From contig NZ_DATIND010000083.1 in NCBI RefSeq assembly GCF_035474595.1, forward strand, positions 94,524 to 158,523: a stretch of DNA of 64,000 nt, in the 5' to 3' direction. The position numbers and the translations under genes were made by a program. Below the pieces are notes generated by a model. The model made no database searches. It was not told the origin of the DNA and worked only from the letters and a program-made list of their open reading frames with translations. Positions 25,183-32,090 of this stretch are shown here, in pieces. The DNA is from Longimicrobium sp. (GTDB lineage Bacteria > Gemmatimonadota > Gemmatimonadetes > Longimicrobiales > Longimicrobiaceae). Positions within the stretch are counted from its first letter, which is position 1; each line of letters starts with the position of its first letter.

Positions 25183-26214
25183 TTGACGGCACACATGCTG
25201 GCCTGGGCGGGCTTCGTGGGGGTGGTGCTGGTGCTCCTCGCGGTCGACCTGGGGATCTTCAACCGCAAGGCGCACGTCATCACCATGAAGGAGGCGGGGC
25301 GCTGGAGCGCCATCACCCTCGTTCTGGCGCTGGCGTTCGCGGGCCTCATCTACACGCACAACCTGCCCACCGACATCGTGGGCGGGCGCAAGCACGCGCT
25401 GGAGTTCCTCACCGGCTACCTGATCGAGCTGGCGCTCTCGGTCGACAACATCTTCGTCTTCGTCCTGATCTTCGGCTACTTCTGCGTTCCCCCGCAGCAC
25501 CAGCACCGGGTGCTGTTCTGGGGCGTGCTGGGCGCGCTGGTCTTCCGCGGGGGGATGATCGGCGCCGGGGCGCTGCTCATCCGCCGCTTCGAGTGGATCG
25601 TCTACGTCTTCGGCGCGTTCCTGGTCTTCACCGGCGTCCGCATGGCCATGCAGGACGACGTGGAGATCGAGCCCGAAGCCAACCCGGTGCTGAAGCTGAT
25701 CCGCCGCTTCCTGCCGGTGAGCGCCGACTACGACGGGCAGAAGTTCTTCACCCGCGAGCGGTGGGACGGGAAGATGCGGCTGGCCGCCACGCCGCTCTTC
25801 GTCGTCCTCGCGCTGGTGGAGACCACGGACCTGATCTTCGCGGTCGACTCCATCCCCGCCATCTTCGCGGTCACGCGCAACCCGTTCCTGGTGTTCACCT
25901 CGAACGTGTTCGCCATCCTCTGCCTGCGCTCGCTGTACTTCCTGCTGGCCGAGGTCATCGACAAGTTCCACTACCTGAAGGCCGGCCTCTCCATCGTGCT
26001 GATCTTCATCGGCGCCAAGATGCTGGCCACCATGTTCGGGCTGCACATCGACACCGCCATCTCGCTCTGCGTGGTCGCGCTGGTGCTGATCGGCTCGGTC
26101 GTCCTCTCGCTGCTGCGCCCGAAGCCGGCGGAGGCCGCGCCTGACGTCCCGCGCGAGCCGGATCCGGACGAGGCAGCGGCGGACGTGGCGCGGACGGGAA
26201 CGGAGAAGAGGTGA
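25183..26214 (+). CDS. TerC/Alx-family integral membrane protein (probable Mn2+ exporter)
   Basis: A ~343-residue protein with about nine membrane helices, homologous to E. coli Alx and TerC. Family motifs are present: LELALSVDNIFVFVLIF-like segment (about residue 85), the VETTDLIFAVDSIPAIFAV repeat (about 210), and TRNPFLVFTSNVFAILCLRSLYFLL. The paired SVDN and AVDS acidic motifs are the likely metal path. The TTG at 25183 has an ideal ggaagg site; ATG 25195 is an alternative with poor spacing. Preceded by a manganese riboswitch, and overlapping the SCO1-like gene downstream (GTGA). Confidence 0.92.
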   Translation: MTAHMLAWAGFVGVVLVLLAVDLGIFNRKAHVITMKEAGRWSAITLVLALAFAGLIYTHNLPTDIVGGRKHALEFLTGYLIELALSVDNIFVFVLIFGYFCVPPQHQHRVLFWGVLGALVFRGGMIGAGALLIRRFEWIVYVFGAFLVFTGVRMAMQDDVEIEPEANPVLKLIRRFLPVSADYDGQKFFTRERWDGKMRLAATPLFVVLALVETTDLIFAVDSIPAIFAVTRNPFLVFTSNVFAILCLRSLYFLLAEVIDKFHYLKAGLSIVLIFIGAKMLATMFGLHIDTAISLCVVALVLIGSVVLSLLRPKPAEAAPDVPREPDPDEAAADVARTGTEKR

Positions 26215-26873
26215 GGGAGATGGCGGAACGGCGATTTCCCCTGCTGCCGGTGCTGGCGGTGCTGATCGTGGCGGCCGGCGCGTTCGCGGGGTGGATGGCG
26301 GTGCCGCGGCGGATCGCGTTCCACGGCACCACGTACGATCCGGTCGCGCCGGTGGACGACTTCCGGCTTACGGACCAGGACGGGCGCGCGGTGTCGCTGG
26401 CCAGCTTTCGCGGGCGGCCGCTGCTGGTGTTCTTCGGCTACACCCGGTGCGCGGACTTCTGCCCGCAGACGCTCGGCCGCCTCTCGCGCGCCGTCCACTC
26501 GCTCGGCGAGGATGCGGGCGACGCGCGCATCGTGCTGGTGACGGTCGACCCCGCGCACGACACGCCGGCGGTGCTGAAGCGCTACGTCGCCCGCTTCGGC
26601 CCGCAGGTCTCCGCGCTGACGGGCGATTCGGCGTCGCTGGCGGCGGTGTGGCACGCGTATGGCGCCTACGTCGCGCCCAAGCCGGCGGAGCCCGCGATGG
26701 CGATGCCGCACGAGCACCATCCCGCCCCGGCGCCGCCCGCCGTCCCCGCGCAGCTCATCCACAGCGGCGTGGTGTACGGCATCGACCGCCGCGGCAACCT
26801 GCAGGTCGTCATCTCCGACGGCGCCACCGAGGACGAAACGCGCGACGACATCCGCACGCTCGCCGGGCTGTAG
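26211..26873 (+). CDS. SCO1/SenC-family protein
   Basis: A ~220-residue membrane-anchored, periplasm-facing thioredoxin-fold protein. An N-terminal anchor (LLPVLAVLIVAAGAFAGW) is followed by FRLTDQDGRAVSLASFRG, the copper-binding CADFC motif (CxxxC) in FFGYTRCADFC, VTVDPAHDTP, and the third ligand His in LIHSGVVYGID. An insert with a Met/His-rich loop (AMAMPHEHHP) is unusual and may bind extra metal. Members deliver copper to cytochrome oxidase Cu-A or act as thiol reductases. GTG 26211 overlaps the terC stop; ATG 26220 is an alternative. Co-operonic with the Mn exporter. Confidence 0.88.
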   Translation: MREMAERRFPLLPVLAVLIVAAGAFAGWMAVPRRIAFHGTTYDPVAPVDDFRLTDQDGRAVSLASFRGRPLLVFFGYTRCADFCPQTLGRLSRAVHSLGEDAGDARIVLVTVDPAHDTPAVLKRYVARFGPQVSALTGDSASLAAVWHAYGAYVAPKPAEPAMAMPHEHHPAPAPPAVPAQLIHSGVVYGIDRRGNLQVVISDGATEDETRDDIRTLAGL

Positions 26874-26889
26874 CACCAGAGAAGTCTCA

Positions 26890-26946
26890 CACGGAGAACG
26901 CAGAGGCCACGGAGAACTCATCGCGGTTCTCCGTGGCCTCTGTGTA
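26890..26946. terminator. long inverted repeat between convergent genes
   Basis: acacggagaacgcagaggcc and ggcctctgtgt arms with internal ccacggagaac/gttctccgtgg pairing form a long hairpin between the SCO1-like gene and the convergent precursor peptide gene. The same cagag/cggaga vocabulary recurs at 32,018 and 56,257. Confidence 0.55.
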
Positions 26947-26986
26947 AAGCTTCCGTTCAGGCGAACAGGTCCGGCGCGCCGGTGCG

Positions 26987-27184
26987 CTAGCCGACGACGC
27001 AGGGCTTGCAGGGGTTCCCCGTGTTGCACGAGTACTGCGGGTAGCAGGTGTCGGCGGTGCAGTTGCAGGTCCGAAGCGTGAGCAGGAACTCGTTCGCGAC
27101 CACCGTTCCCTTCGCCGTGACCTCCGGCTCCACCTCGAAACGATCGACGCGCAGCGCGCTAAGGTCCAGGTCAAGCTTCTTCAT
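26987..27184 (-). CDS. Cys-rich precursor peptide with pinensin-type leader
   Basis: A 65-residue peptide. The leader LDLDLSALRVDRFEVE follows the L-x-V-x-x-F pattern of pinensin-type leaders and is followed by AKGTVVANE. The core-like C-terminus has six Cys in CNCTADTCYPQYSC and NPCKPC, ending VVG. ATG 27184 has an aggag site (cacaggagatgcctc). It is divergent from the first methyltransferase gene (27,420) and convergent with the SCO1-like gene. The leader is close to that of the peptide at 50,376. No cyclase or peptidase-transporter is nearby. Confidence 0.75.
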   Translation of the reverse strand: MKKLDLDLSALRVDRFEVEPEVTAKGTVVANEFLLTLRTCNCTADTCYPQYSCNTGNPCKPCVVG

Positions 27185-27401
27185 GAGGCATCTCCTGTGA
27201 GAGGGATCCTTGGTGCGGCTCGCCTCGAGCAGCAGCCTCTTCGGTCCCGTCCTGAAGAGATTTCTATGCAGGACGGCCCGTCCGGAGCCGCATGCAGAAC
27301 CTAGGCGGACCAACCGGGTGGCGCAACGATGCGGGCCGGGGAGCGTGGTCGTGCGAGGACTGCACGGCGCGCGAGCATGGCGCTTTGCGCTCGACGCCGG
27401 G

Positions 27402-28045
27402 AGGTGAGATGTTGAGCGGATGAACGACGATCTGATCGAGCAGCAGAAGGACTACTACCGCGCCCGGGCCGGCGAGTACGACGAGTGGTTCCTGCGCGAG
27501 GGGCGATACGACCGTGGCCCCGGGCACCGCGCGCGCTGGCTGGCCGAGGTGGACGAGCTCCGCGCGGCGCTGGAGCGCTTCCGCCCCGCCGGGCGGGTGC
27601 TGGAGCTGGCGTGCGGCACCGGCTGGTGGACCGAGCAGCTCGTCCGCTTCGCCGACCGGGTGACGGCGGTGGACGCGTCCGACGAGGTGCTGGAGCTGAA
27701 CCGCCGGCGCGTGGGCGACGCGAAGGTGCGCCGCGAGCGTGCCGACATCTTCGCGTGGCGGCCGGACGCGGCGTACGACGCGGTGTTCTTCAGCTTCTGG
27801 CTCTCGCACGTGCCGCCGGAGCGCTTCGAAAGCTTCTGGGCAATGGTGCGGGGTGCGCTGGCGCCGGGCGGGCGCGTGTTCTTCATCGACTCGCTGCGCA
27901 CCGAGCTCTCCACCGCCACCGACCACCAGCTGAGCGGCGAGGACGACGTGGTGCTGGAGCGCAAGCTGAACGACGGCCGCCGCTTCCACATCTATAAGGT
28001 CTTCTACGACCCCGCCGATCTGCAGGCGAAGCTCGAGGCCACCCG
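27402..28045 (+). repeat. methyltransferase-gene duplication, left copy
   Basis: About 640 bp nearly identical to about 29,940-30,590. Similarity begins around ggtgagatgttgag and ends abruptly at gaagctcgaggcca. After that point the left copy continues into AT-richer cassette DNA, while the right copy continues to a full-length gene end. Confidence 0.9.
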
Positions 28046-28049
28046 ATAA
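27420..28049 (+). CDS. class I SAM-dependent methyltransferase, 3'-truncated copy
   Basis: A 209-residue copy of the methyltransferase at 29,971. It keeps the Rossmann core: RVLELACGTGWWTEQL (motif I, SAM-binding), TAVDASDEVLEL (acidic loop), AYDAVFFSFWLSHVPPERF and APGGRVFFID. The C-terminus breaks after DLQAKLEA, where the full copy continues with ~21 more residues (GWRAGVRATESFFLYGE); here a TR tail and TAA come from unrelated DNA. The missing end is the last core strand, so folding may be impaired. The substrate is unknown. Starts at ATG 27420 without the strong ggaggtgggg site of the full copy. Confidence 0.8.
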   Translation: MNDDLIEQQKDYYRARAGEYDEWFLREGRYDRGPGHRARWLAEVDELRAALERFRPAGRVLELACGTGWWTEQLVRFADRVTAVDASDEVLELNRRRVGDAKVRRERADIFAWRPDAAYDAVFFSFWLSHVPPERFESFWAMVRGALAPGGRVFFIDSLRTELSTATDHQLSGEDDVVLERKLNDGRRFHIYKVFYDPADLQAKLEATR

Positions 28050-28296
28050 CACACGGAATATGAGCGCTATCCCGCCACCCCGCGTATCTATCCGCGTCAC
28101 GCTCCCCAGCACACGACACATCGGATTGCATTCGTGTGATTTACCGGCGCTTGACCTTGGATGGCAGAGCATTATCTGGTTTGGAGCGGATTCGGTTATG
28201 CACGAGGCGGGATTGACCGGCCGTGGCATTCTCTCGCAACAGGAACAGCGCCAGCAGCCTTGCACGTTAGCCGGAATTCCGTCCACTGAACAACAA
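28046..28296. other. AT-richer junction DNA left of the gene cassettes
   Basis: About 250 bp directly after the breakpoint in the truncated methyltransferase. Composition is visibly less GC-rich than the flanks. It holds no convincing gene and no clear attC; a short open frame at 28,060-28,395 was not accepted. This is probably the degraded left end of the cassette insertion. Confidence 0.4.
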
Positions 28297-28303
28297 GTTA
28301 GGC
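28297..28303 (+). other. possible cassette boundary (GTTAGGC)
   Basis: A GTTAGGC heptamer matching the GTTRRRY crossover core of integron cassettes lies 175 bp before the first cassette gene. A matching upstream partner arm could not be found, so this may be the scar of a decayed attC or a chance match. Confidence 0.35.
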
Positions 28304-28471
28304 CGCTGGACAAGCATCGCGGCAGCCGAACGTGGTCCTTCCAGCGCTGCTGGGTTTGCCGCGCACGCCTTCTCCCACAACCTATTCCTCCTTGACAGCA
28401 TACCGGTCTTGCTGAGGGTTGGTGAGTCGAGGTGTAAGCAAGTCAAAAACTCGAATAAGGACTATTTGGCC

Positions 28472-28804
28472 ATGGCTATCATTGTGTCGACAGGCAACCC
28501 TGGGGATCTCCTGAAGTCTATCTACAAGGGGATCGATGACGGCGATATCGAGACGTGGTCCTACGACAGTGACGGCGATTTCACGCACACGCCTGATCAG
28601 TGGCGTAACAAGGCATGGCTGGTTCCCAAGGTTGGCGTTGGTGAGCTTCGATTCGGCATTCTGAAGCAGAAGGATGTGAACCTCTCCAAGCTTATTTATG
28701 GGGTTTACCACGGACGATTTATCGAAATGCTCCTAAACCACTTCGACAACGCCTTTTCCGGGGCGCTTGCGACTGCACATAAGACCACGCCGGACATCTT
28801 TTGA
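28472..28804 (+). CDS. hypothetical protein of an integron-type gene cassette
   Basis: A 110-residue soluble protein, not assigned a function. It starts MAIIVSTGNPGDLLKSIYKG, has a DDGDIETWSYDSDGDFTHTP stretch in the middle and ends AHKTTPDIF. ATG 28472 follows aaggactatttggcc. The gene is AT-richer than the surroundings. A palindromic attC begins 55 bp after its stop, in the orientation expected for a cassette gene. The name-like segment order resembles uncharacterised cassette proteins, but this is memory-based and unsure. Confidence 0.75.
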   Translation: MAIIVSTGNPGDLLKSIYKGIDDGDIETWSYDSDGDFTHTPDQWRNKAWLVPKVGVGELRFGILKQKDVNLSKLIYGVYHGRFIEMLLNHFDNAFSGALATAHKTTPDIF

Positions 28805-28859
28805 CATCCAGTTTGCGAGGGACCGGCGTTCGCGAACTACACCAAAGCGGTCCGGCGCG

Positions 28860-28958
28860 GCCTAACAATCGGCTGCAGGGGATGCGGGGCCGTCCATGCT
28901 TTCGCCGGATGAAAGTCTTGCGCGCCGGCCCCGCACCCCTGACCCTTGGGCGTTAGGC
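28860..28958 (+). repeat. attC site 1 (integron recombination site)
   Basis: GCCTAAC (28,860-28,866) and GTTAGGC (28,952-28,958) are perfect complementary outer boxes. Inside them, caggggatgcggggccg pairs with cggccccgcacccctg, with one extrahelical base, as required for a folded attC bottom strand. Total length is 99 bp, within the usual attC range. It follows the cassette gene at 28,472. Confidence 0.88.
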
Positions 28959-28997
28959 GCCTGATGATCCAACCATGGGAAAGGAAAGCCCCTTGAA
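28952..28997 (+). repeat. 46-bp cassette-head repeat, copy 1
   Basis: GTTAGGCGCCTGATGATCCA and the following bases to CCCCTTGAA recur at 29,604-29,649 with a single mismatch. The repeat runs from the attC crossover into the first codons of the cassette gene. Confidence 0.85.
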
Positions 28998-29556
28998 GAA
29001 AACCCCTCTCCTCCTCAGCATCGTTTCGCTCTTGGGGGTGCTTGCTGCCTTGCCCGCAGCCGCTCAAGAGCTCTACACCCAGAAGCTTGAGCCAAATGTT
29101 CAGATCACCCTGCCGAAGGCACAACAGCTCCGCGCATTTCCGATGCCGATTCCTGGGGCGTCCAACTACAGGATCGAAACGGGAACCATGCGAATCGGAC
29201 TTACCGGCATTCCGCGCAACCTGGGCGGCGGGGAGCCGCCTCCTGTGCCCCCTGATGAGGAGCTGAAGGAACTGGCGCTGGAAATCGCCGCACAGGCTCG
29301 CCTGGAAGCCGCCAACCCGGACGCACAGCCTGTTCAATACAAGGGGCCCGGCTGGACCGCAACTTACGTTACCTACTCGGCGAAGCCTGGCAGCGCTGGG
29401 TTCGTTGCCATGGGCAGAGCGTTCCAGTGTGTATCCAGTGGCCAGATCACGACCGTGCGCACCGTCTTTGTTGTCACCATTGGGTCATCCGATTGCTCGG
29501 GCGCCGAGCATCAAGGCTTTCTCAAGGCGCTCGAGACTCTCTCGGTTGATGGCTAA
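28975..29556 (+). CDS. exported hypothetical protein of an integron-type gene cassette
   Basis: A 193-residue protein with a Sec signal peptide (KKTPLLLSIVSLLGVLAALPAAAQ, cleavage after AAA-Q; about residues 8-31). The mature part is periplasmic or secreted and contains a Cys pair (FQCVSSG and SSDCSG) that could form a disulfide. No family recognised. ATG 28975 is used, but TTG 28993 has the better site (ggaaaggaaagcccc) and gives a cleaner signal peptide. The TAA stop lies inside the following attC, which is typical of cassette genes. Confidence 0.8.
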   Translation: MGKESPLKKTPLLLSIVSLLGVLAALPAAAQELYTQKLEPNVQITLPKAQQLRAFPMPIPGASNYRIETGTMRIGLTGIPRNLGGGEPPPVPPDEELKELALEIAAQARLEAANPDAQPVQYKGPGWTATYVTYSAKPGSAGFVAMGRAFQCVSSGQITTVRTVFVVTIGSSDCSGAEHQGFLKALETLSVDG

Positions 29557-29610
29557 CAATTCTTCCAAGCCGACGCCGCTTCGCGGCGCGGCTTAACTCC
29601 GGTGTTAGGC
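29551..29610 (+). repeat. attC site 2 (60 bp, aadA-like)
   Basis: GGCTAAC (29,551-29,557) and GTTAGGC (29,604-29,610) flank aagccgacgccgcttcgcgg and cgcggctt, a near-perfect stem. This inner sequence closely resembles the ~60-bp attC sites of clinical class 1 integron cassettes as I recall them. Orientation agrees with the upstream gene. Confidence 0.92.
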
Positions 29611-29626
29611 GCCTGATGATCCAACA

Positions 29627-29671
29627 ATGGGAAAGGAAAGCCCCTTGAAAAGGAATCGCATGGCCGGTTGA
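29627..29671 (+). pseudogene. 14-codon head of a duplicated cassette gene
   Basis: After the second attC, the first codons of the 28,975 gene are repeated (MGKESPLK) and then run into unrelated DNA and a TGA. It looks like a third cassette copy that lost everything but its first ~45 bp, marking the right edge of the array. Confidence 0.65.
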
Positions 29672-29696
29672 CCTCGGGGTCGGGGGTAATAGACTC

Positions 29697-29748
29697 GGCG
29701 GGCGAGGCGGGGAAGCTCTTCTCCCTCCCTCGCCCGCCGGTTTTCTTT
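29697..29748 (+). terminator. hairpin terminator right of the cassette array
   Basis: cggcgggcgagg .. cctcgcccgccgg stem followed by ttttcttt. It could stop transcription leaving the cassettes. The rest of the gap to 29,970 shows no gene. Confidence 0.65.
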
Positions 29749-29939
29749 GCTACAGTGTGCGCGCGACGCGCGAAAGTGGGATGGATTGTGGGATAGGTGT
29801 GGCGGTAAACTCGGGCATTTCGGCCCGCAAAGTCCGGTAGGCTCTTCCGAAGCATCAAGGATTTTCAAGGGTTCCGGCATCTGTGCCGTTTCTTTCGCTG
29901 ACTCCGTGTGATCCATCTTTTGCGATCTCCGCCGCCCGG

Positions 29940-30590
29940 TGAGATGTTGAGGGGACGAAAGGAGGTGGGGATGGACCTGATCGAGCAGCAGAAGGACTAC
30001 TACCGCGCCCGCGCCGGCGAGTACGACGAGTGGTTCCTGCGCGAGGGGCGATACGACCGCGGCCCCGGGCACCGCGCGCGCTGGCTGGCCGAGGTGGACG
30101 AGCTCCGCGCCGCGCTGGAGCGCTTCCGCCCCGCCGGCCGCGTGCTGGAGTTGGCGTGCGGCACCGGCTGGTGGACCGAGCAGCTCGTCCGCTTCGCCGA
30201 CCGGGTCACGGCGGTGGACGCGTCGGACGAGGTGCTGGAGCTGAACCGCCGGCGCGTGGGCGACGCGAAGGTGCGCCGCGAGCGTGCCGACATCTTCGCC
30301 TGGCGGCCGGACGCGGCGTACGACGCGGTGTTCTTCAGCTTCTGGCTCTCGCACGTGCCGCCGGAGCGCTTCGAAAGCTTCTGGGCGATGGTGCGGGGTG
30401 CGCTGGCGCCGGGCGGCCGCGTGTTCTTCATCGACTCACTGCGCACCGAGCTCTCCACCGCCACCGACCACCAGCTGAGCGGCGAGGACGACGTGGTGCT
30501 GGAGCGCAAGCTGAACGACGGCCGCCGCTTCCACATCTACAAGGTCTTCTATGACCCCGCCGATCTGCAGGCGAAGCTGGAGGCCATCGG
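29940..30590 (+). repeat. methyltransferase-gene duplication, right copy
   Basis: Right-hand partner of the 27,402-28,045 repeat. Both are direct repeats about 2.5 kb apart, flanking the cassette segment. The right copy has the intact gene and a strong ribosome-binding site. Confidence 0.9.
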
Positions 30591-30663
30591 CTGGCGCGCC
30601 GGCGTCCGCGCGACGGAAAGCTTCTTCCTGTACGGCGAGGCATCCCCCGCCGGCACTTCCTGA
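29971..30663 (+). CDS. class I SAM-dependent methyltransferase (full-length copy)
   Basis: A 230-residue small-molecule methyltransferase. Motif I is VLELACGTGWWTEQL (about residues 58-72), the acidic loop VDASDEVLEL (about 82), and motif IV-V region FSFWLSHVPP and APGGRVFFIDSL. The C-terminus (GWRAGVRATESFFLYGEA) closes the fold and is missing from the copy at 27,420. ATG 29971 follows ggaggtgggg. It lies 12 bp before the isochorismatase-family gene, so the two are probably cotranscribed. Substrate unknown. Confidence 0.9.
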   Translation: MDLIEQQKDYYRARAGEYDEWFLREGRYDRGPGHRARWLAEVDELRAALERFRPAGRVLELACGTGWWTEQLVRFADRVTAVDASDEVLELNRRRVGDAKVRRERADIFAWRPDAAYDAVFFSFWLSHVPPERFESFWAMVRGALAPGGRVFFIDSLRTELSTATDHQLSGEDDVVLERKLNDGRRFHIYKVFYDPADLQAKLEAIGWRAGVRATESFFLYGEASPAGTS

Positions 30664-30675
30664 TTGGAGATGGAG

Positions 30676-31254
30676 ATGCCCGAGCCGCTGACGCTGGACG
30701 CCGCGACCACCGCGCTCGTGCTGATCGACCTGCAGCAGGGGATCGTCGCGCGCGACACGATGCCGCACGCGGCGGCAAACGTGGTCGCGAACGCGGTGCG
30801 GCTGGCGGACGCCTTCCGCGCGGCGGGGGCGCTGGTGGTGCTGGTGCGCGTCAGCTACTCCGATGACGGCCGCGACATGCTGCGGCCGCCGGTCGACAAC
30901 CCGCCCCCACCCATGCCGCGCCCGCCGGGGTGGGACCGGGTCGTCCCCGAGGTGGGGCCGCGCGACGGCGACATCGTCGTCACCAAGCGCAACTGGGGCG
31001 CCTTCCACGGCACCGACCTGGAGCTGCAGCTGCGCCGCCGCGGCATCCGGACCATCGTGCTGGGCGGCATCGCCACCAACTTCGGCGTGGAATCCACTGC
31101 CCGCGGCGCCTTCGAGCGTGCTTACGCGCAGGTGATCGTCGAGGACGCCACCTCGGCCCTGAGCGCCGGCGCGCACGAGTTCGCGCTCACCACCATCTTC
31201 CCCCGCTTCGCCCGCATCCGCTCGACGGACGAGGTCCTCGCCGCGCTGCGATGA
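30676..31254 (+). CDS. isochorismatase-family hydrolase, YecD-like
   Basis: A ~192-residue protein highly similar in pattern to E. coli YecD. It has VLIDLQQGI (catalytic Asp), VVTKRNWGAFHGTDLELQLRR (catalytic Lys) and GGIATNFGVESTARGAFE. At the position of the cysteine nucleophile of nicotinamidase-like members it has Gly (TNFG), as in YecD and true isochorismatases, so thiol-type amidase chemistry is unlikely. A proline-rich insert (NPPPPMPRPPGW) also matches YecD. ATG 30676 has ttggag at good spacing; 30670 is an alternative. Confidence 0.88.
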   Translation: MPEPLTLDAATTALVLIDLQQGIVARDTMPHAAANVVANAVRLADAFRAAGALVVLVRVSYSDDGRDMLRPPVDNPPPPMPRPPGWDRVVPEVGPRDGDIVVTKRNWGAFHGTDLELQLRRRGIRTIVLGGIATNFGVESTARGAFERAYAQVIVEDATSALSAGAHEFALTTIFPRFARIRSTDEVLAALR

Positions 31255-31383
31255 GGGGGATCGGGTGACGCATCCGCCTCCGATTTCGTCTCAGCACCAC
31301 AACGCCTCAACCGCCGCGCCGGTTCTTCGCCGCGGCCCCGAACGTGCGGCGGTGGGAGGCGAACCCCGAGCCGAGGAGGAGCG

Positions 31384-31551
31384 ATGAAGCTGAAGCTGGA
31401 CGACATCCGCGTGGATTCGTTCGCCCCGCTGGAGGCGGCGCCGGAGGAGCGCGGGACGGTGCACGGCCAGGCCGCGAGCCAGCTGATCGTGATCACCTGC
31501 CGCGCCACGTGCCCCGGCAACGAAACGTGTCCGGAATGCCCGGTGATCTGA
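31384..31551 (+). CDS. pinensin-type precursor peptide (31.4 kb tandem, copy 1)
   Basis: A 55-residue peptide. The leader LKLDDIRVDSFAPLE fits the L-x-L-D-x-I-x-V-x-SF pattern; EERGTVHGQA is the linker. The core-like end is ITCRATCPGNETCPECPVI with four Cys. ATG 31384 follows gaggagcg. First of three tandem genes with nearly the same leader and a shared TCPEC end. Confidence 0.75.
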   Translation: MKLKLDDIRVDSFAPLEAAPEERGTVHGQAASQLIVITCRATCPGNETCPECPVI

Positions 31552-31577
31552 GATCCAACCCCAACCCGGAGGCGACC

Positions 31578-31766
31578 GTGAAGGTGAAGCTCGAGGAGAT
31601 CCGCGTAGACTCGTTCGTCACGAGCGCGGAGCCGGTGGACGGGCGCGGCACGGTGCGGGCGTTCGAGGCCAGCCTGCTGCTGACGTGCCATCTGTCGTGC
31701 CCGCCGAAGTACACCTGCCCGGAGTGCGCCCCGCCGGTCATGCCGGAGCGCGAGCGGGAAGACTGA
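31578..31766 (+). CDS. pinensin-type precursor peptide (31.4 kb tandem, copy 2)
   Basis: A 62-residue peptide with GTG start (31578) after cggaggcgacc. Leader VKLEEIRVDSFVTSAE, linker GRGTVRAFEA, core TCHLSCPPKYTCPECAPP, then a charged ERERED tail absent from its neighbours; the tail may be removed or may mark a different processing site. Confidence 0.73.
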   Translation: MKVKLEEIRVDSFVTSAEPVDGRGTVRAFEASLLLTCHLSCPPKYTCPECAPPVMPERERED

Positions 31767-31819
31767 TCCACCGCCGCCCACCCCGGCGCTCCACCCCACC
31801 CAACCCCCCGGAGGCAACG

Positions 31820-31978
31820 ATGAAGGTGAAGCTCGAGGAGATCCGCGTGGATTCGTTCGCGACGGCCGCGGAGCCGTCTGCGCAGCGGGGCACGGTGAAC
31901 GCCCACATGCAGACGTCGTACACGTGCAAGTGGTCGTGCTATCCGAAGTACACCTGCCCGGAATGCGCGATGCCCTGA
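31820..31978 (+). CDS. pinensin-type precursor peptide (31.4 kb tandem, copy 3)
   Basis: A 52-residue peptide. Leader KVKLEEIRVDSFATAAE, linker QRGTVNAHMQ, core TCKWSCYPKYTCPECAMP. ATG 31820 follows cggaggcaacg. Core Cys spacing matches copies 1 and 2 (C-x3-C-x5-C-x2-C type), while the residues between vary. No maturation enzyme lies next to the trio. Confidence 0.75.
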   Translation: MKVKLEEIRVDSFATAAEPSAQRGTVNAHMQTSYTCKWSCYPKYTCPECAMP

Positions 31979-32017
31979 CGCCGGCGCGACGCGGAAGGCC
32001 GACATCGGATACGTCGC

Positions 32018-32082
32018 ACGCAGAGACGCGGAGAACTTTGGTGAGTTCTCCGCGTCTCTGCGTCTCTGCGTCTCTGCGTGAG
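32018..32082. terminator. inverted repeat of cgcagagacgcggag type
   Basis: cgcagagacgcggagaact / agttctccgcgtctctgcg arms around a short loop, followed by two more tctctgcg repeats. It sits between the convergent peptide trio and the topoisomerase gene and may terminate both. Confidence 0.6.
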
Positions 32083-32090
32083 ATCTGCCG

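Noticed and set aside
28297..28303. GTTAGGC taken as a third complete attC site.
   Set aside because: No complementary upstream box or stem could be found within about 150 bp, so it is listed only as a possible boundary.
28060..28395. A small open frame in the junction DNA left of the cassettes.
   Set aside because: No ribosome-binding site, no domain, and it crosses the presumed cassette boundary at 28,297.
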